A stretch of DNA of 64,000 bases from Halanaerobium saccharolyticum (GTDB taxonomy: Bacteria; Bacillota; Halanaerobiia; Halanaerobiales; Halanaerobiaceae), in NCBI RefSeq assembly GCF_003259895.1, contig NZ_QLME01000001.1, forward strand, positions 154,721 through 218,720. The letters are read 5' to 3'. The translations under genes were made by a program, and so were the position numbers. Below the pieces are notes generated by a model that saw only the letters and a program-made list of their open reading frames with translations, was not told the origin of the DNA and did no database searches. Shown here piece by piece: positions 46,873 through 57,857 of the stretch (position 1 is the first letter of the stretch; each line of letters starts with the position of its first letter).

Positions 46873-48009
46873 TTAAATAAAATTCTTTAATTTATCAATA
46901 TTATTTAAATATAATATCTTATCATTATTTAACATGTATTTCTCAAATAATTTTATTCTATCAATATAATTATTATTAACCTCAAAATAATCATTTAAAT
47001 ATAAATTGGAAATGTTCACAACTTCAATATTAAAGATAGATGAAATAGTTAATAATGCTGTAGAAGATCCCCCTATAATAAGATCTGGTTCATATTTAAG
47101 ATATAAATCTTCTGCATCATATTTACTATTAATAATTTTAACTCTTTTATTAGTGGCGAAAAAATTTTCAAGAATCTTATTAGTATCATTAGGATGTTTT
47201 TTAATATATATTTCTTTATTGCTTACTTCTAATATTTTTTTGATAATACTAATATATAATTCGTCTATTTTATCATTTTTCTTTATGAAATCTTTTATTA
47301 TAAAAATCTGATTTTTATTAATCTTGTTCAAAGTAGGAATTCTATATTCATGAAATAATTTTTTTAAATTATCACTAACTTTTTTATTGATTTTCAAAGA
47401 ATTGTTTTCTTTACTAAACAAATAATACTTTTGAACACTATTATTTGTAACTTTCATAAAAATATTAATTAAATATGATCTTACAATCTTTGATATTCTA
47501 TTAAAAAATTTGACTCCCGCACTTTTAAGAAAAGTATTTTTACTAACATATGTTCCAGTTCCTTCATCTATAATAACAAATCGAAAATTTCTTGGTTTTG
47601 TTTTTTTTTCAAAATGTTTAAATAATGAAATGTTAATATTGTTTGTTGAAAATATTGTTAGTGGTTTTTTATTTTTCTTGTTTTTGCAAATTAAATTTTT
47701 TAAAGTAAATAAATATTTTATTTTATTCTTTTCCTTAAAATTGTTTTGCATCATTATATATCTTATTTTTATATCTTTTATATTTTTGATATGTTCTTTT
47801 TTTATTCTGAATTTTGTCATATCATTTATATCAGATTGAGGATTTATTACAATAAGACCATCTGAAAAGATATCTTTATTAGCATTTAAATAGCTATATA
47901 ATACATTTAAATGCCATCCTGAAATAACAAATCCAACAAAATCTAAATTATTAATATTCATCTTTTTATCTAAATCTATATTTTTTGTTTTTATAAAACT
48001 ATCACTCAT
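46873..48009 (-). CDS. Sialyltransferase-like glycosyltransferase, candidate pseudaminyltransferase
   Basis: A 378-residue GT-B-type protein carrying the three short motifs of bacterial sialyl/polysialyltransferases: D-E-G (IDEGTG, 148-150), H-P (IKKHPND, 272-273) and S-S/T (GGSSTALL, 315-317). No signal peptide. The window encodes a complete pseudaminic acid pathway but no sialic acid pathway, so the natural donor would be CMP-pseudaminic acid (inference). GGATGATT precedes the ATG; it follows wzy by 11 bases. Codon use is extremely AT-rich, as in wzy. Confidence 0.65.
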   Translation of the reverse strand: MSDSFIKTKNIDLDKKMNINNLDFVGFVISGWHLNVLYSYLNANKDIFSDGLIVINPQSDINDMTKFRIKKEHIKNIKDIKIRYIMMQNNFKEKNKIKYLFTLKNLICKNKKNKKPLTIFSTNNINISLFKHFEKKTKPRNFRFVIIDEGTGTYVSKNTFLKSAGVKFFNRISKIVRSYLINIFMKVTNNSVQKYYLFSKENNSLKINKKVSDNLKKLFHEYRIPTLNKINKNQIFIIKDFIKKNDKIDELYISIIKKILEVSNKEIYIKKHPNDTNKILENFFATNKRVKIINSKYDAEDLYLKYEPDLIIGGSSTALLTISSIFNIEVVNISNLYLNDYFEVNNNYIDRIKLFEKYMLNNDKILYLNNIDKLKNFI

Positions 48010-48020
48010 ATAATCATCCT

Positions 48021-49148
48021 TTAATTTTGTTTTTTTAGATTTAACAACCCGTAAAATAACAAAAAATCATACGGCCCAATAAAAGCTACTCGATCAAAAG
48101 AAACTCTTATTAAAAAAATTATACACAAGAAAATACTAAAAATATTATATACAGAAAAATTTATAACACCTTTTAAAAAATAATAAATAATTAATATAAT
48201 TAATAATAAAACTCCAAAACCAAAATTATAATGTGAGTAAATAAATGAATTGTGTGGATTATTACCATATTCTTCAATAATATTTATTTTTCTATAATCA
48301 TATCCCGTAAATAAACTAGTATAATTTAAACTTTCAATATAATTTTTATTCATTAAGAACCTTGGTGATTCTAATCCTCGTTTAAGATTAGTGTTTTCAT
48401 AAATATATGGAAAGAAATATACAAACACACCTACAATAATTATAGTGATTAAAAAAAATATTAAAATCTTAGATAAATTAATCTTATTAACAGCTTTATA
48501 TAAATATACAACCATAAACATTAAAAGAGATAAATATATATTTGATCTACCATATGATAAAAAACATATAATAATAGTAATAACACTAGGGATTATAGAT
48601 GTTTTTTCCCTAATATTTAAGCAGCTTAAATAATATAATAAAGCAAAAAAAAGAAATAAGAGACCTACATAATTACGAGAAGCATTAAAAAGATATTTAT
48701 TTATATCATTTATTCCAAAACCCAATCTAAATCCTTGTAAAATAAACCAAATTAATAAGAGTATAAAAAAATTTTTAGATAAAGTTGCAGTTATCTTTGG
48801 ATATATGTGCATATAAAAAGCAAAACTAATTGAATAAATAAAATAAAAATAAAAAATTAATGGACCTAAACGAAAATCTTTAATAGAAATTAAAATTACC
48901 ACAGGAAAAGTTAACAATAAAAACCAAAATATCGCTTTCTCTTTATAAATAATATGCAAAGTTTTATTATTTTGAAAATATAACAAAAAAGTAAGTGAAA
49001 TTAAAAGCACTTGAAAATAAATATCAAATTTACCTATAAAATATTGAAACAAAACTATAAGTAAAAGGAAAAAATATAATAATATTTTAGGAAAATTAAT
49101 ATTTAAAAAAAAGAAATTATTAATTTTTAATTTAATAATGCTTTTCAT
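48021..49148 (-). CDS. Wzy-type O-antigen/polysaccharide polymerase
   Basis: About 375 residues, ten or more hydrophobic segments and a large outer loop (SPRFLMNKNYIESLNYTSLFTGYD region, about 255-300) with FTGYDYRKINI and NNPHNSFIYSHYNFG. The PHNSF motif is common in Wzy/O-antigen ligase proteins. The ATG at 49148 has GAGAGGA upstream; the TTG at 49166 lies inside that site and is rejected. It sits after wzx, separated by an IS21 remnant. Confidence 0.75.
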   Translation of the reverse strand: MKSIIKLKINNFFFLNINFPKILLYFFLLLIVLFQYFIGKFDIYFQVLLISLTFLLYFQNNKTLHIIYKEKAIFWFLLLTFPVVILISIKDFRLGPLIFYFYFIYSISFAFYMHIYPKITATLSKNFFILLLIWFILQGFRLGFGINDINKYLFNASRNYVGLLFLFFALLYYLSCLNIREKTSIIPSVITIIICFLSYGRSNIYLSLLMFMVVYLYKAVNKINLSKILIFFLITIIIVGVFVYFFPYIYENTNLKRGLESPRFLMNKNYIESLNYTSLFTGYDYRKINIIEEYGNNPHNSFIYSHYNFGFGVLLLIILIIYYFLKGVINFSVYNIFSIFLCIIFLIRVSFDRVAFIGPYDFLLFYGLLNLKKQN

Positions 49149-49289
49149 TATAAAAAATCCTCTCAAGACACAAATTACAAGTTTTATTTAAGTGAATTAA
49201 TCATTTTATTTGTATAATACCAGTACATTTAACCTATAGTATTCTCTTTAATTCTTAGCATTTCAATTTATGCTTATTTACCATCTACA

Positions 49290-49870
49290 AGGATTTGCAG
49301 AATGCCGTATGATTATGTTTTAAAAGAGATAAAGCTAATAGCTAGAATCATAAGAAATTCTTCAGAAATTCAGTTGAACATGAAGTCATCATGAGAGAAA
49401 ACAAAAGATTCAATAAAATGTCAAGAAGGGCTAAATTCCCAAGTCTAAAACGATTGAACAGTTTAATTTTTCTGATACACCTTTTCTATTAAAAACAGAA
49501 ATTATGGGACTATTCAACTGCAAATTTATTGATCAAAAACCAATGTCTTGTTTTAGGATCACCAGGTACTGGAAAGTAGCATTTAATGGTATCAATAGGT
49601 GTTGAAGCCAGCAAAAAGGTTAAACCAGTTGGATTCTTAAATGCAGCTAGTTTGTGCAATCAATTAATTGAGACGCAGGAATAACAACAGTTGATTAAAT
49701 TCTTAAAAAAGATTAACAAGTTTGATTTATTACTCATAAACGAATTAGGTTTTTTTGAATTATCTAATCAGGCTACTCAGTTAATGTTTCAGATCTTTTC
49801 AGAGAAATATGAATTATTAGAGTGCTACAGTTTTTTATTGATGAAGGCAGTTAGTTATTTCTTAAAAAAA
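49290..49870 (+). pseudogene. Decayed IS21-family istB
   Basis: The plus strand across frames reads FPSLKTIEQFNFSDTPF, CLVLGSPGTGK (Walker A, followed by a stop), GVEASKKVKPVGFLNAASLCNQLIE and FLKKINKFDLLLINELGFFELS (IstB Walker B, LLIxDELG). Several stops interrupt it. It is the only plus-strand element inside the minus-strand glycan operon and lies between wzx and wzy. Confidence 0.8.
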
Positions 49871-51282
49871 TAAAAAGATAACAAAACAAACATAAAAATC
49901 TTAATAATAAAAAATATAATAAAACTATCTATAAAATTAAACAAAACAAAATAAATGCCAGCAAATAATAATATTAATACAAAATTCAACAATATATTTT
50001 TCAATTTAATTACATTTTCTTTAATAATAAATCTAGCATTAATATAATGAAAAACAAAAAGAAAAAAGTAAGAAATTAAAGTGGTATATGCTGCAGCAAT
50101 ATATCCCCATTTAGGTATCAACCAATAATTTAGACCAATATTTATAAATCCAGCTAATAATGTTGCTATTGATATTAAACCTGTTTTTTTTCTATAAAAA
50201 GAATAGTTTCCAAATAAAGTATATAAAAAAACAAAGACATAGCTCAAAATAATAATTGGTACCAAATCTAACGCCTTATAGTATCTTTCATCAGCAAGGA
50301 TCATTACAATCTCTTTTGAAAACAGAATCAATGAAAACGCAGCTAAAAAAATATATTTAGAATAATTTTTAGCTAATTCGTTAATTTCCCTATAATTATT
50401 ATTTTTTATGTTATCATAGAAAATAGGAACCCAGGCTTTATTCATTGCCATAACAACTACATTCATAATCATTCCTACATTATATGCAAATGAATACAAC
50501 CCAGTATCAAACGATCCAGTTAATTGATTGATTGCTATTCTATCAAAATAAGAAAGAATAAAATTGGATAATGCATGTGGAATAAGCGGAACACCAAATG
50601 CTAAAGAATATTTTACATATTTAAATTTGAATTTTAGTTTACCTAACTTAATAAAATAAATAATAGCAATTATAAAAATAACACTACTGACTACTAAATT
50701 AGCATATATTTTCCCAAAGTATCTCTGCTCCGAAAGTAAATACACCCAGATAATCGAAATAACAAGCATTATTATACTTTTACTTACTGATAAAAAAGAA
50801 TATTTTTCACTTTGTTTGCTAGTTTGAAGATATGATAAAAACATATTAATAGGAATATTAAAAATAGCAACTAAAATAGCAATTATAAAAACATCAACAT
50901 CTATATTTATTAAAGATGAAATTTCATTTTTAAGTAAATTAATTAAACTAAAAGAAAAAACATTAAACAAGAATAAAAATAAAATATTACTACTTATAAA
51001 CTCACCAAAGTTCTTTTCTTCTTCATGATAATACCTTGCAACAGAACCGTGAAAGTTTAAACCCATCAAAATAGTTGATATTGAAATAATAGATGTGAAT
51101 ATAGCTAAAATACCATATTCATCAGGAGTTAATAACCTTGTAAAAATTGGAACTGAAATAAAAGCTAATGCCTTGGTAAAAAAGGTAGCAGTCATGTAAT
51201 TTTTAGCATGACTTATAAATTCAATATTTTCTTTTCCTATAATTTTTCTTAAATAACCTTTAGTTTTTACTATTATATTCAT
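49855..51282 (-). CDS. Wzx-type polysaccharide flippase
   Basis: About 475 residues with 12-14 membrane segments of the MATE/MOP superfamily (PF01943/PF13440). TATFFTKALAFISVPIFTRLL, the LTPDEYG turn and the repeated segments are typical of lipid-linked oligosaccharide flippases. The ATG at 51282 is preferred; the listed frame opens at a TTG at 51312 inside the pseG end. Ends inside the IstB remnant by 16 bases, so the last residues (SFYFFKK) may be altered by that insertion. Confidence 0.85.
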   Translation of the reverse strand: MNIIVKTKGYLRKIIGKENIEFISHAKNYMTATFFTKALAFISVPIFTRLLTPDEYGILAIFTSIISISTILMGLNFHGSVARYYHEEEKNFGEFISSNILFLFLFNVFSFSLINLLKNEISSLINIDVDVFIIAILVAIFNIPINMFLSYLQTSKQSEKYSFLSVSKSIIMLVISIIWVYLLSEQRYFGKIYANLVVSSVIFIIAIIYFIKLGKLKFKFKYVKYSLAFGVPLIPHALSNFILSYFDRIAINQLTGSFDTGLYSFAYNVGMIMNVVVMAMNKAWVPIFYDNIKNNNYREINELAKNYSKYIFLAAFSLILFSKEIVMILADERYYKALDLVPIIILSYVFVFLYTLFGNYSFYRKKTGLISIATLLAGFINIGLNYWLIPKWGYIAAAYTTLISYFFLFVFHYINARFIIKENVIKLKNILLNFVLILLFAGIYFVLFNFIDSFIIFFIIKIFMFVLLSFYFFKK

Positions 51283-51292
51283 ATATAAATAC

Positions 51293-52309
51293 TCATTTCT
51301 CCAATAACTCAATCGTTTTGAAATTATTATCTATTGAAATACCATCAACTAAATTAATTCTTTTTTCTAATATTTCTTTAAATCCAAATCTAATATTTTT
51401 ATTTTCAAATCCCAAATTAATAATACTTTTATCATCCAATTTATCAGCCACTCTAACCTGATTTTCTGCCTGCAATAATACTAAAGCAGGAGTCTTAGTT
51501 GCTGCCAACTCATAAAGAGTACTACCACCGGAAGAAATAGCTATATCACTTTTTAACATCAACTTACTCATCTTTTTGACATTAAAGTTTAATGAAATAT
51601 CTAAATTGCATTTTACAACCTTTGCTACTATATGATCTACATTATCAAAAGAAGGTCCTATTACAACATCAATATGTAGATTTTCTTTATCAATATATTG
51701 ATCCTCTATTTCATCAAAATCAATAGAGTTTAAAGCTTCAATAATTTTTGGTGTTAAGTTTCTTAGATCATAACCACCAACAGTAACTAAAATGTTCTGT
51801 ACTCTATCTCTAACTTCAATCTCAGGTAAATTTCTGAACTCTTCTCTTAAAAGTAGATAATCCGTTCCCAGTCGAAACTCAGTATCTCCATATAAAGATT
51901 CATAATCTAGATCATCAGCATAGGCATTTCCATTAATAACTACATGAGAAGGAAAAGCAAAAGGGGCATAATCATGAATAGTAACTAATTTATCAACTAC
52001 TTTTCTCATTTCAATTAAATAGTTCTGATCAATATCATAAGAGTCAGTAATCAATTTATTTACTTTTTCTTTTTTTATGATTTCTTTAACTTCTTTTATT
52101 TCTTCATTATAATTTAAATCTTTATCTATAGTTATTACTTCAAAATCATTTTCTTTTAACTTCTTGACTGCAGATGGTTCATTTTTAGTAATGTAGAAAA
52201 CTCTTTCTACTTCTTCATCTTTTTTTAAATCATCAGCTAAGGTCATCGAACGCATGATATGTCCCATACCGATATCTTTACCACCATCTACTCTTAAAGC
52301 CATAATCAT
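51293..52309 (-). CDS. pseG: UDP-2,4-diacetamido-2,4,6-trideoxy-altropyranose hydrolase
   Basis: A 338-residue GT-B-fold hydrolase that removes UDP in pseudaminic acid synthesis. DGGKDIGMGHIMRSMTLAD carries the GxGHxxR motif with catalytic His; ILVTVGGYDLRNLTPKI and AISSGGSTLYELAATKTP follow as in PseG. The start overlaps the pseH stop by 4 bases. Confidence 0.9.
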   Translation of the reverse strand: MIMALRVDGGKDIGMGHIMRSMTLADDLKKDEEVERVFYITKNEPSAVKKLKENDFEVITIDKDLNYNEEIKEVKEIIKKEKVNKLITDSYDIDQNYLIEMRKVVDKLVTIHDYAPFAFPSHVVINGNAYADDLDYESLYGDTEFRLGTDYLLLREEFRNLPEIEVRDRVQNILVTVGGYDLRNLTPKIIEALNSIDFDEIEDQYIDKENLHIDVVIGPSFDNVDHIVAKVVKCNLDISLNFNVKKMSKLMLKSDIAISSGGSTLYELAATKTPALVLLQAENQVRVADKLDDKSIINLGFENKNIRFGFKEILEKRINLVDGISIDNNFKTIELLEK

Positions 52310-52827
52310 TCTAAATCATCTCTAAATAATGACATAATTAAAACATCTTTGAACTTACCATTTTTGAAAATATCTTCTTTTAGAATACCTATTTCTTTAA
52401 ATCCTAATTTTTGATAAAGATTAATTGCCGCATTATTTTCTTTTAAAACCTCTAAATATATTTTATTTAAATTAAATTGATTAAAAGAATACTGGATAAA
52501 TTTTTGTGAAGACTCATAGGCATAACCTTTATTCCAAAATGATTCTGCTATCATGATTCCAAATTCTGCTTTCTGGTTTTTATAATCTATATTAGCTAAA
52601 TTAACTGTTCCTATGCGTTTATTATCATCTTTTTTACAGATCATTAAATCAATTCTATTATCATTATTTAAGTTATTTTTATACCAGTTTAAATGTTCTT
52701 GAACTGTTAACATTTTACAACTAAATAATGAGTTTAATATATTAGTATTATTTCTCATATCAACTATAAACTGAGCATCCTCTTCTAACATTGGTCTTAA
52801 GTATAATCTTTCTGTTTTCAGCATCAT
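52306..52827 (-). CDS. pseH: UDP-4-amino-4,6-dideoxy-N-acetyl-altrosamine N-acetyltransferase
   Basis: A 173-residue GNAT acetyltransferase. LRPMLEEDAQFIVDMRNN, GTVNLANIDYKNQKAEFGIMI, WNKGYAYESSQKFIQYSF (acetyl-CoA loop) and NAAINLYQKLGFKEIG are the GNAT blocks; the length fits PseH. Between pseI and pseG, 11 bases and -4 bases away. Confidence 0.88.
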   Translation of the reverse strand: MMLKTERLYLRPMLEEDAQFIVDMRNNTNILNSLFSCKMLTVQEHLNWYKNNLNNDNRIDLMICKKDDNKRIGTVNLANIDYKNQKAEFGIMIAESFWNKGYAYESSQKFIQYSFNQFNLNKIYLEVLKENNAAINLYQKLGFKEIGILKEDIFKNGKFKDVLIMSLFRDDLE

Positions 52828-52838
52828 TTATTCACACC

Positions 52839-53888
52839 TTATTTTATCATACTCCAGCTTAGTGGTGTTCCTTTTTCAATATCTTTAATAGCTTTAGTTT
52901 TTAAAACATTATCCCAGTGTTTTGGTTTTAAACCGAAACCCGGACGAATAATTTTTATATTTTCTTCAGTTATTTCTTCTCCTGCTTTAATATCTTCAAC
53001 TGCAAAGATCGATCTTCGAAAAATTCTACTGTTTTTTTCTTTTTCAGAAATAGAATAATCAATCTTGCCAATTGCTCTTTCTGCAGCTCTTATGTCATTA
53101 ACCATTTTTTTAAATTCATCCGGTTCCATTGAAAAAGAGGAATCAGGATTTTCTATTTCTCTACTCATACAGAAATGTTTTTCTATTATCTTAGCTCCCA
53201 TTGCTACAGAAGTTACAGCTGCAACAGATCCTAAAGAATGATCAGATAATCCAACAGGTACACCAAATGTTTCTTCTAAATTTTTTATATTCTTCAAATT
53301 CATATCATCTGCTATAGAAGGGTAAGCGCTGGAGCAGTTTAAAAGAGCCAATTGTTCATTACCAACTTCTCTAATCGTTCTAACCGCCTCATCTATTTCT
53401 GCTAATGTAGCCATACCTGTTGACATGATTATGGGTTTATCTTTTTGAGCAAGGTATTTTAAGAATGGAAGATTAGTTATACTAAAAGATGCAACCTTAT
53501 AAAATTCGACTCCTAAATCTTCTAAAAAGTCAACAGCTGTATTCTCATAGGGAGTTGAAAAGAAATCAATACCTATTTTTTCAGCTTCTTTTTTTAAATC
53601 TTCCTGCCATTCCCAAGGAGTATATGCTTTCTGGTAGAGGCTGTATAAATTTTCACCTTCCCAGGTTCCCTTATCTATTTTAAACCATTTTTTGTCTGAG
53701 TCTAGAGTCATTGTTTCAGGTGTATAGGTCTGAACTTTAACACAATCAGCACCAGCATCTTTGGCTGCTCTAATTATTTCTAAAGCTCTTTCTTTGCTAC
53801 CTGCATGATTGGCAGACATTTCTGCTATTATATATGCTGGCTGATCTTTGCCAACTAATTTATCATCAAGTCTTATAGTTTCTGACAT
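52839..53888 (-). CDS. pseI: Pseudaminic acid synthase
   Basis: A 349-residue NeuB-family enzyme condensing the sugar with phosphoenolpyruvate. IIAEMSANHAGSKERALEII, CVKVQTYTPETMT, KVASFSITNLPFLKYLA, NCSSAYPSIADDMNLK and EKHFCMSREIENPDSSFSM make up the TIM barrel; the last ~60 residues (RRSIFAVEDIKAGEEITEEN onward) are the SAF antifreeze-like domain. Confidence 0.92.
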   Translation of the reverse strand: MSETIRLDDKLVGKDQPAYIIAEMSANHAGSKERALEIIRAAKDAGADCVKVQTYTPETMTLDSDKKWFKIDKGTWEGENLYSLYQKAYTPWEWQEDLKKEAEKIGIDFFSTPYENTAVDFLEDLGVEFYKVASFSITNLPFLKYLAQKDKPIIMSTGMATLAEIDEAVRTIREVGNEQLALLNCSSAYPSIADDMNLKNIKNLEETFGVPVGLSDHSLGSVAAVTSVAMGAKIIEKHFCMSREIENPDSSFSMEPDEFKKMVNDIRAAERAIGKIDYSISEKEKNSRIFRRSIFAVEDIKAGEEITEENIKIIRPGFGLKPKHWDNVLKTKAIKDIEKGTPLSWSMIK

Positions 53889-53902
53889 ATAACTACCTCA
53901 CT

Positions 53903-54646
53903 TTATTTTAAATCTTTTTGTTTGATCTTTTGATTAATTTTTAATAATTCTTTATTTTTATTTAATACTTCAACAATTTCATTTAAGTAAAAATCATGAT
54001 TCCCTTGATATAATTTATCATATAAAGCTTTGATCAATTCAAAATCTTCTTTGGTATCTAAAGTTAAGCGATAATTTGATAAATCTTTGTTTTTTTTATA
54101 ATAATAAATATCATCATAATTTTCATAAATATAGGGGGTTACATGTTCTCTTTGATATTTTTCTTCTGCCTTATTATAGGCTTCTTCTAAAACTTCAAAA
54201 GAAAAAACTTCAGTATCTAAGCCACGAGGATAGGTTCTATTGTTTAAGTCTGAGCCAGCATTAGTTACTAAAGTATAATCATTTTTATTATAATATTCAA
54301 CTATCTCATCAATAACATAGGGATCAATTAGAGGACAGTCAGATGTTATTCTAACAACTGTATCTACCTCATATTTATTAACAGCTTCATAATATCTTGC
54401 TAGAACATCTTCTTCACTACCCTGGTAGGCAACAACTCCCCATTTAATGGCCTTATCATATATTATTTTATCTCTCTTATGAGTTGTAGTAGCTATTGTA
54501 ATCTGGTCAATATTTTCAGCCTGTTTTACTCTTTCAATTACATGCCATAAGACAGGCTTTCCCTTTAAATCTTTCATTACTTTACCAGGTAAACGGTTTG
54601 AACCCATTCTGGCCTGGATAATAGCTGCTGTTTTTTTAGATTTCAT
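53903..54646 (-). CDS. pseF: Pseudaminic acid cytidylyltransferase (SpsF-type)
   Basis: A 247-residue CMP-sugar synthetase-like transferase. AAIIQARMGSNRLPGKVMKDL is the nucleotide-binding loop, VVRITSDCPLIDPYVID carries the conserved acidic pair. It resembles SpsF-type cytidylyltransferases used as PseF in Gram-positive clusters. The ATG at 54646 has AGGTG at good spacing; the GTG at 54658, directly after the pseC stop, is less likely. Confidence 0.85.
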   Translation of the reverse strand: MKSKKTAAIIQARMGSNRLPGKVMKDLKGKPVLWHVIERVKQAENIDQITIATTTHKRDKIIYDKAIKWGVVAYQGSEEDVLARYYEAVNKYEVDTVVRITSDCPLIDPYVIDEIVEYYNKNDYTLVTNAGSDLNNRTYPRGLDTEVFSFEVLEEAYNKAEEKYQREHVTPYIYENYDDIYYYKKNKDLSNYRLTLDTKEDFELIKALYDKLYQGNHDFYLNEIVEVLNKNKELLKINQKIKQKDLK

Positions 54647-54658
54647 ATCTATTAACAC

Positions 54659-55818
54659 CTATTTCTGATAGTTAGTAATTGTGCTTTTTATTCTTTTAAT
54701 TACTTCATCAACCTGCTGATCAGCCATTTTAGGATATAAGGGGATAGTTATTATTCTTTCATATAACTTTTCTGCCTTAGGACAGATTCCTTTCTCATAA
54801 CCTAAACTCTGATAATATGGATGGAAATAAACAGGTATGTAGTGTACATTAACACCTAAGTTTTTATCTCTTAAAGCTTTAAAAATTTCTTTTCTATATG
54901 CAGTTAGTTTTTCTAATTCTAACTGTAGGACATAAATATGCCAGGCAGAATTAGTCTTTTCTAACTGTTCAGGAATTATTAGTCCCTCTATATCTTTAAA
55001 TTCATTGTTATATCTATTAACTATCTCTCTTCTTCTTGCTAAAAAAATATCTAATTTACCCAGTTGAGTAATACCTAAAGCAGCCTGTATATCTGTGATG
55101 CGGTAATTATATCCCAATTCCTGCTGTTCATGATACCAGGGTCCATGAGATTTATTTATATAATCTGAATGATTTTTTGTTATTCCGTGAGTTCTAAATT
55201 TAAGTAATTTATCATATAACTCTTTAGAATCAGTGGTAATCATTCCACCTTCGCCGGTAGTCATATTTTTAACCGGATGAAAGCTAAAGGTAGTCATATC
55301 TCCAATACTGCCAATCTTTTGCTCTTTATAGGTTGCTCCAACTGCATGAGCTCCATCTTCTATAATAATTAAGTCATTTTTAGCTGCTATTTCTTTAATT
55401 TTATCCATCTCACAGGGCTGTCCTGTATAATGCACAGGAATAATAGCTTTAGTTTTATCAGTTATGTTTTCTTTAATTGATTCAGGGTCAATATTATATG
55501 TTTTAGGATCAATATCTGCAAAAACAGGTATAGCATCCTGATAAAGAACAGAATTAGCAGTAGCCGCAAAGGTAATAGGTGTAGTTATTACTTCATCACC
55601 CTCCTTGATGCCTGCCGCATAAGTTGCAGCATGTAAAGCTGCTGTTCCATTTGCAATTACAACAGCATATTTAGCATCAACATAATCTGCAAATTTATCC
55701 TCAAATTCTTTTATCTTGGGACCTGTAGTTAGATAATCACTTTTTAGAGTTTCTGTAACAACCTCTATATCCTGTTCATCTATCCACTGGCTACCATAAG
55801 GTATGAATTCTTCATTCA

Positions 55819-55819
<1 letters not shown>
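54659..55819 (-). CDS. pseC: UDP-4-amino-4,6-dideoxy-N-acetyl-altrosamine transaminase
   Basis: A 386-residue DegT/DnrJ/EryC1 PLP aminotransferase. IIEDGAHAVGATY binds PLP, TTFSFHPVKNMTTGEGGM carries the Schiff-base lysine (HPVK), and ELGYNYRITDIQAALG is the family block. Its ATG shares a base with the pseB stop (TAATG). Confidence 0.92.
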
Positions 55820-56799
<980 letters not shown>

Positions 56800-57130
56800 T
56801 TAACCCCTCTTCATTTAATTGTTTGTTTTTTCAAAATTATCTTTACATAAAAAAATAGTTTTTTACATCAAAACCTCTCTCGAGATTTAAATATAAAAAA
56901 CTAATTTATATATATTAATTATATTTACCCTAAACCTCTGCCCCACCTCAACACTATGTCCACTTTGTTGAGATCAAAGTGTATTGCTAAAAAAATAACC
57001 TGATCCTTGAACTTACAGCATAGTTTTTTAAACCTCTAACCCAGTTCATCTTCCCATATGAAAACCCCGGTTCCAAAGATTCCCATACATATTCAATTGT
57101 CAACGTACCTGAGTTAAGATTCTATTCTGT

Positions 57131-57149
57131 GACATCGGATGTCATATTT
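57131..57149. repeat. Palindromic site GACATCGGATGTCATATTT, copy 1
   Basis: GACATC-G-GATGTC is a near-perfect palindrome with a TCATATTT tail. The second copy lies at 57272-57291. Confidence 0.5.
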
Positions 57150-57271
57150 CATATAATTCCTTTATATCTCTCACAATCTTCATTTTATAACATTATTTAA
57201 GATACATCAAATAATTAAAGTATCTAATTTTGTCGAATGACAAAGTAAAACTTTTCAGTTAACAATCTTTG

Positions 57272-57291
57272 TAACATCGGCTGTCATATTT
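57272..57291. repeat. Palindromic site TAACATCGGCTGTCATATTT, copy 2
   Basis: Same ACATCGG-TGTCATATTT sequence as copy 1 with one internal change, 141 bases away. Spacing and sequence suggest paired operators or a small mobile repeat. Confidence 0.5.
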
Positions 57292-57513
57292 GTAGGTTTT
57301 TATCTACTTATCTCACCTAGCTGTACATTTAATACTGCTGCGAATTTCTTTAAACTATCCGCTGCTTCCTATAAAACTTTTTTTAGCTTATATTTAATCT
57401 GACGTGTTCAATTTCTTAACAACTTTTATTATAATACACTCTGGCCTTAAAATCAATTAATATTTCTCTGTTTTTTTGTCGAATTAGCAGTATTAATTAG
57501 AAAGAAATAAATT

Positions 57514-57825
57514 TTATTTCTCATCTTCGCTATATACTTTATTTCTAGTGATAGTTAAATCTCGTGGTTTACAGATAATTTCTTTGATTTCCATACCTTC
57601 ATAAGGAGAAAACATTAATCTTTTGTATGATCCTGTAGCAACAATTGCAGTATCTGCACTACAAGCAATAACTTCTTCTCTTTTTTCAATAAATCCCTGC
57701 TCAAAAGCCATAATAATAGCCTCTACACAAAGCTGCATTCCTCCTCCAAAAAGAGAAAAGGTATTAATAATGGCAGATAATTTTACATCTTTGGCTTCAG
57801 GTATAATTATATCTTTAAATGGCAT
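57514..57825 (-). pseudogene. Fragment of a pyruvate kinase alpha/beta-like protein
   Basis: A 103-residue frame that matches only the C-terminal part of the stand-alone PK_C-type proteins: IINTFSLFGGGMQLCVEAIIMAFEQ (ends cited), then DTAIVATG and EGMEIKEIICKPRDL. The frame stays open upstream to about 57955 but there overlaps the toxin-like gene. The family is normally 180-200 residues, so the N-terminus is lost. Not functional as it stands. Confidence 0.6.
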
Positions 57826-57857
57826 TACTCCATTAATTATTTGAACCTTTTTATTAT

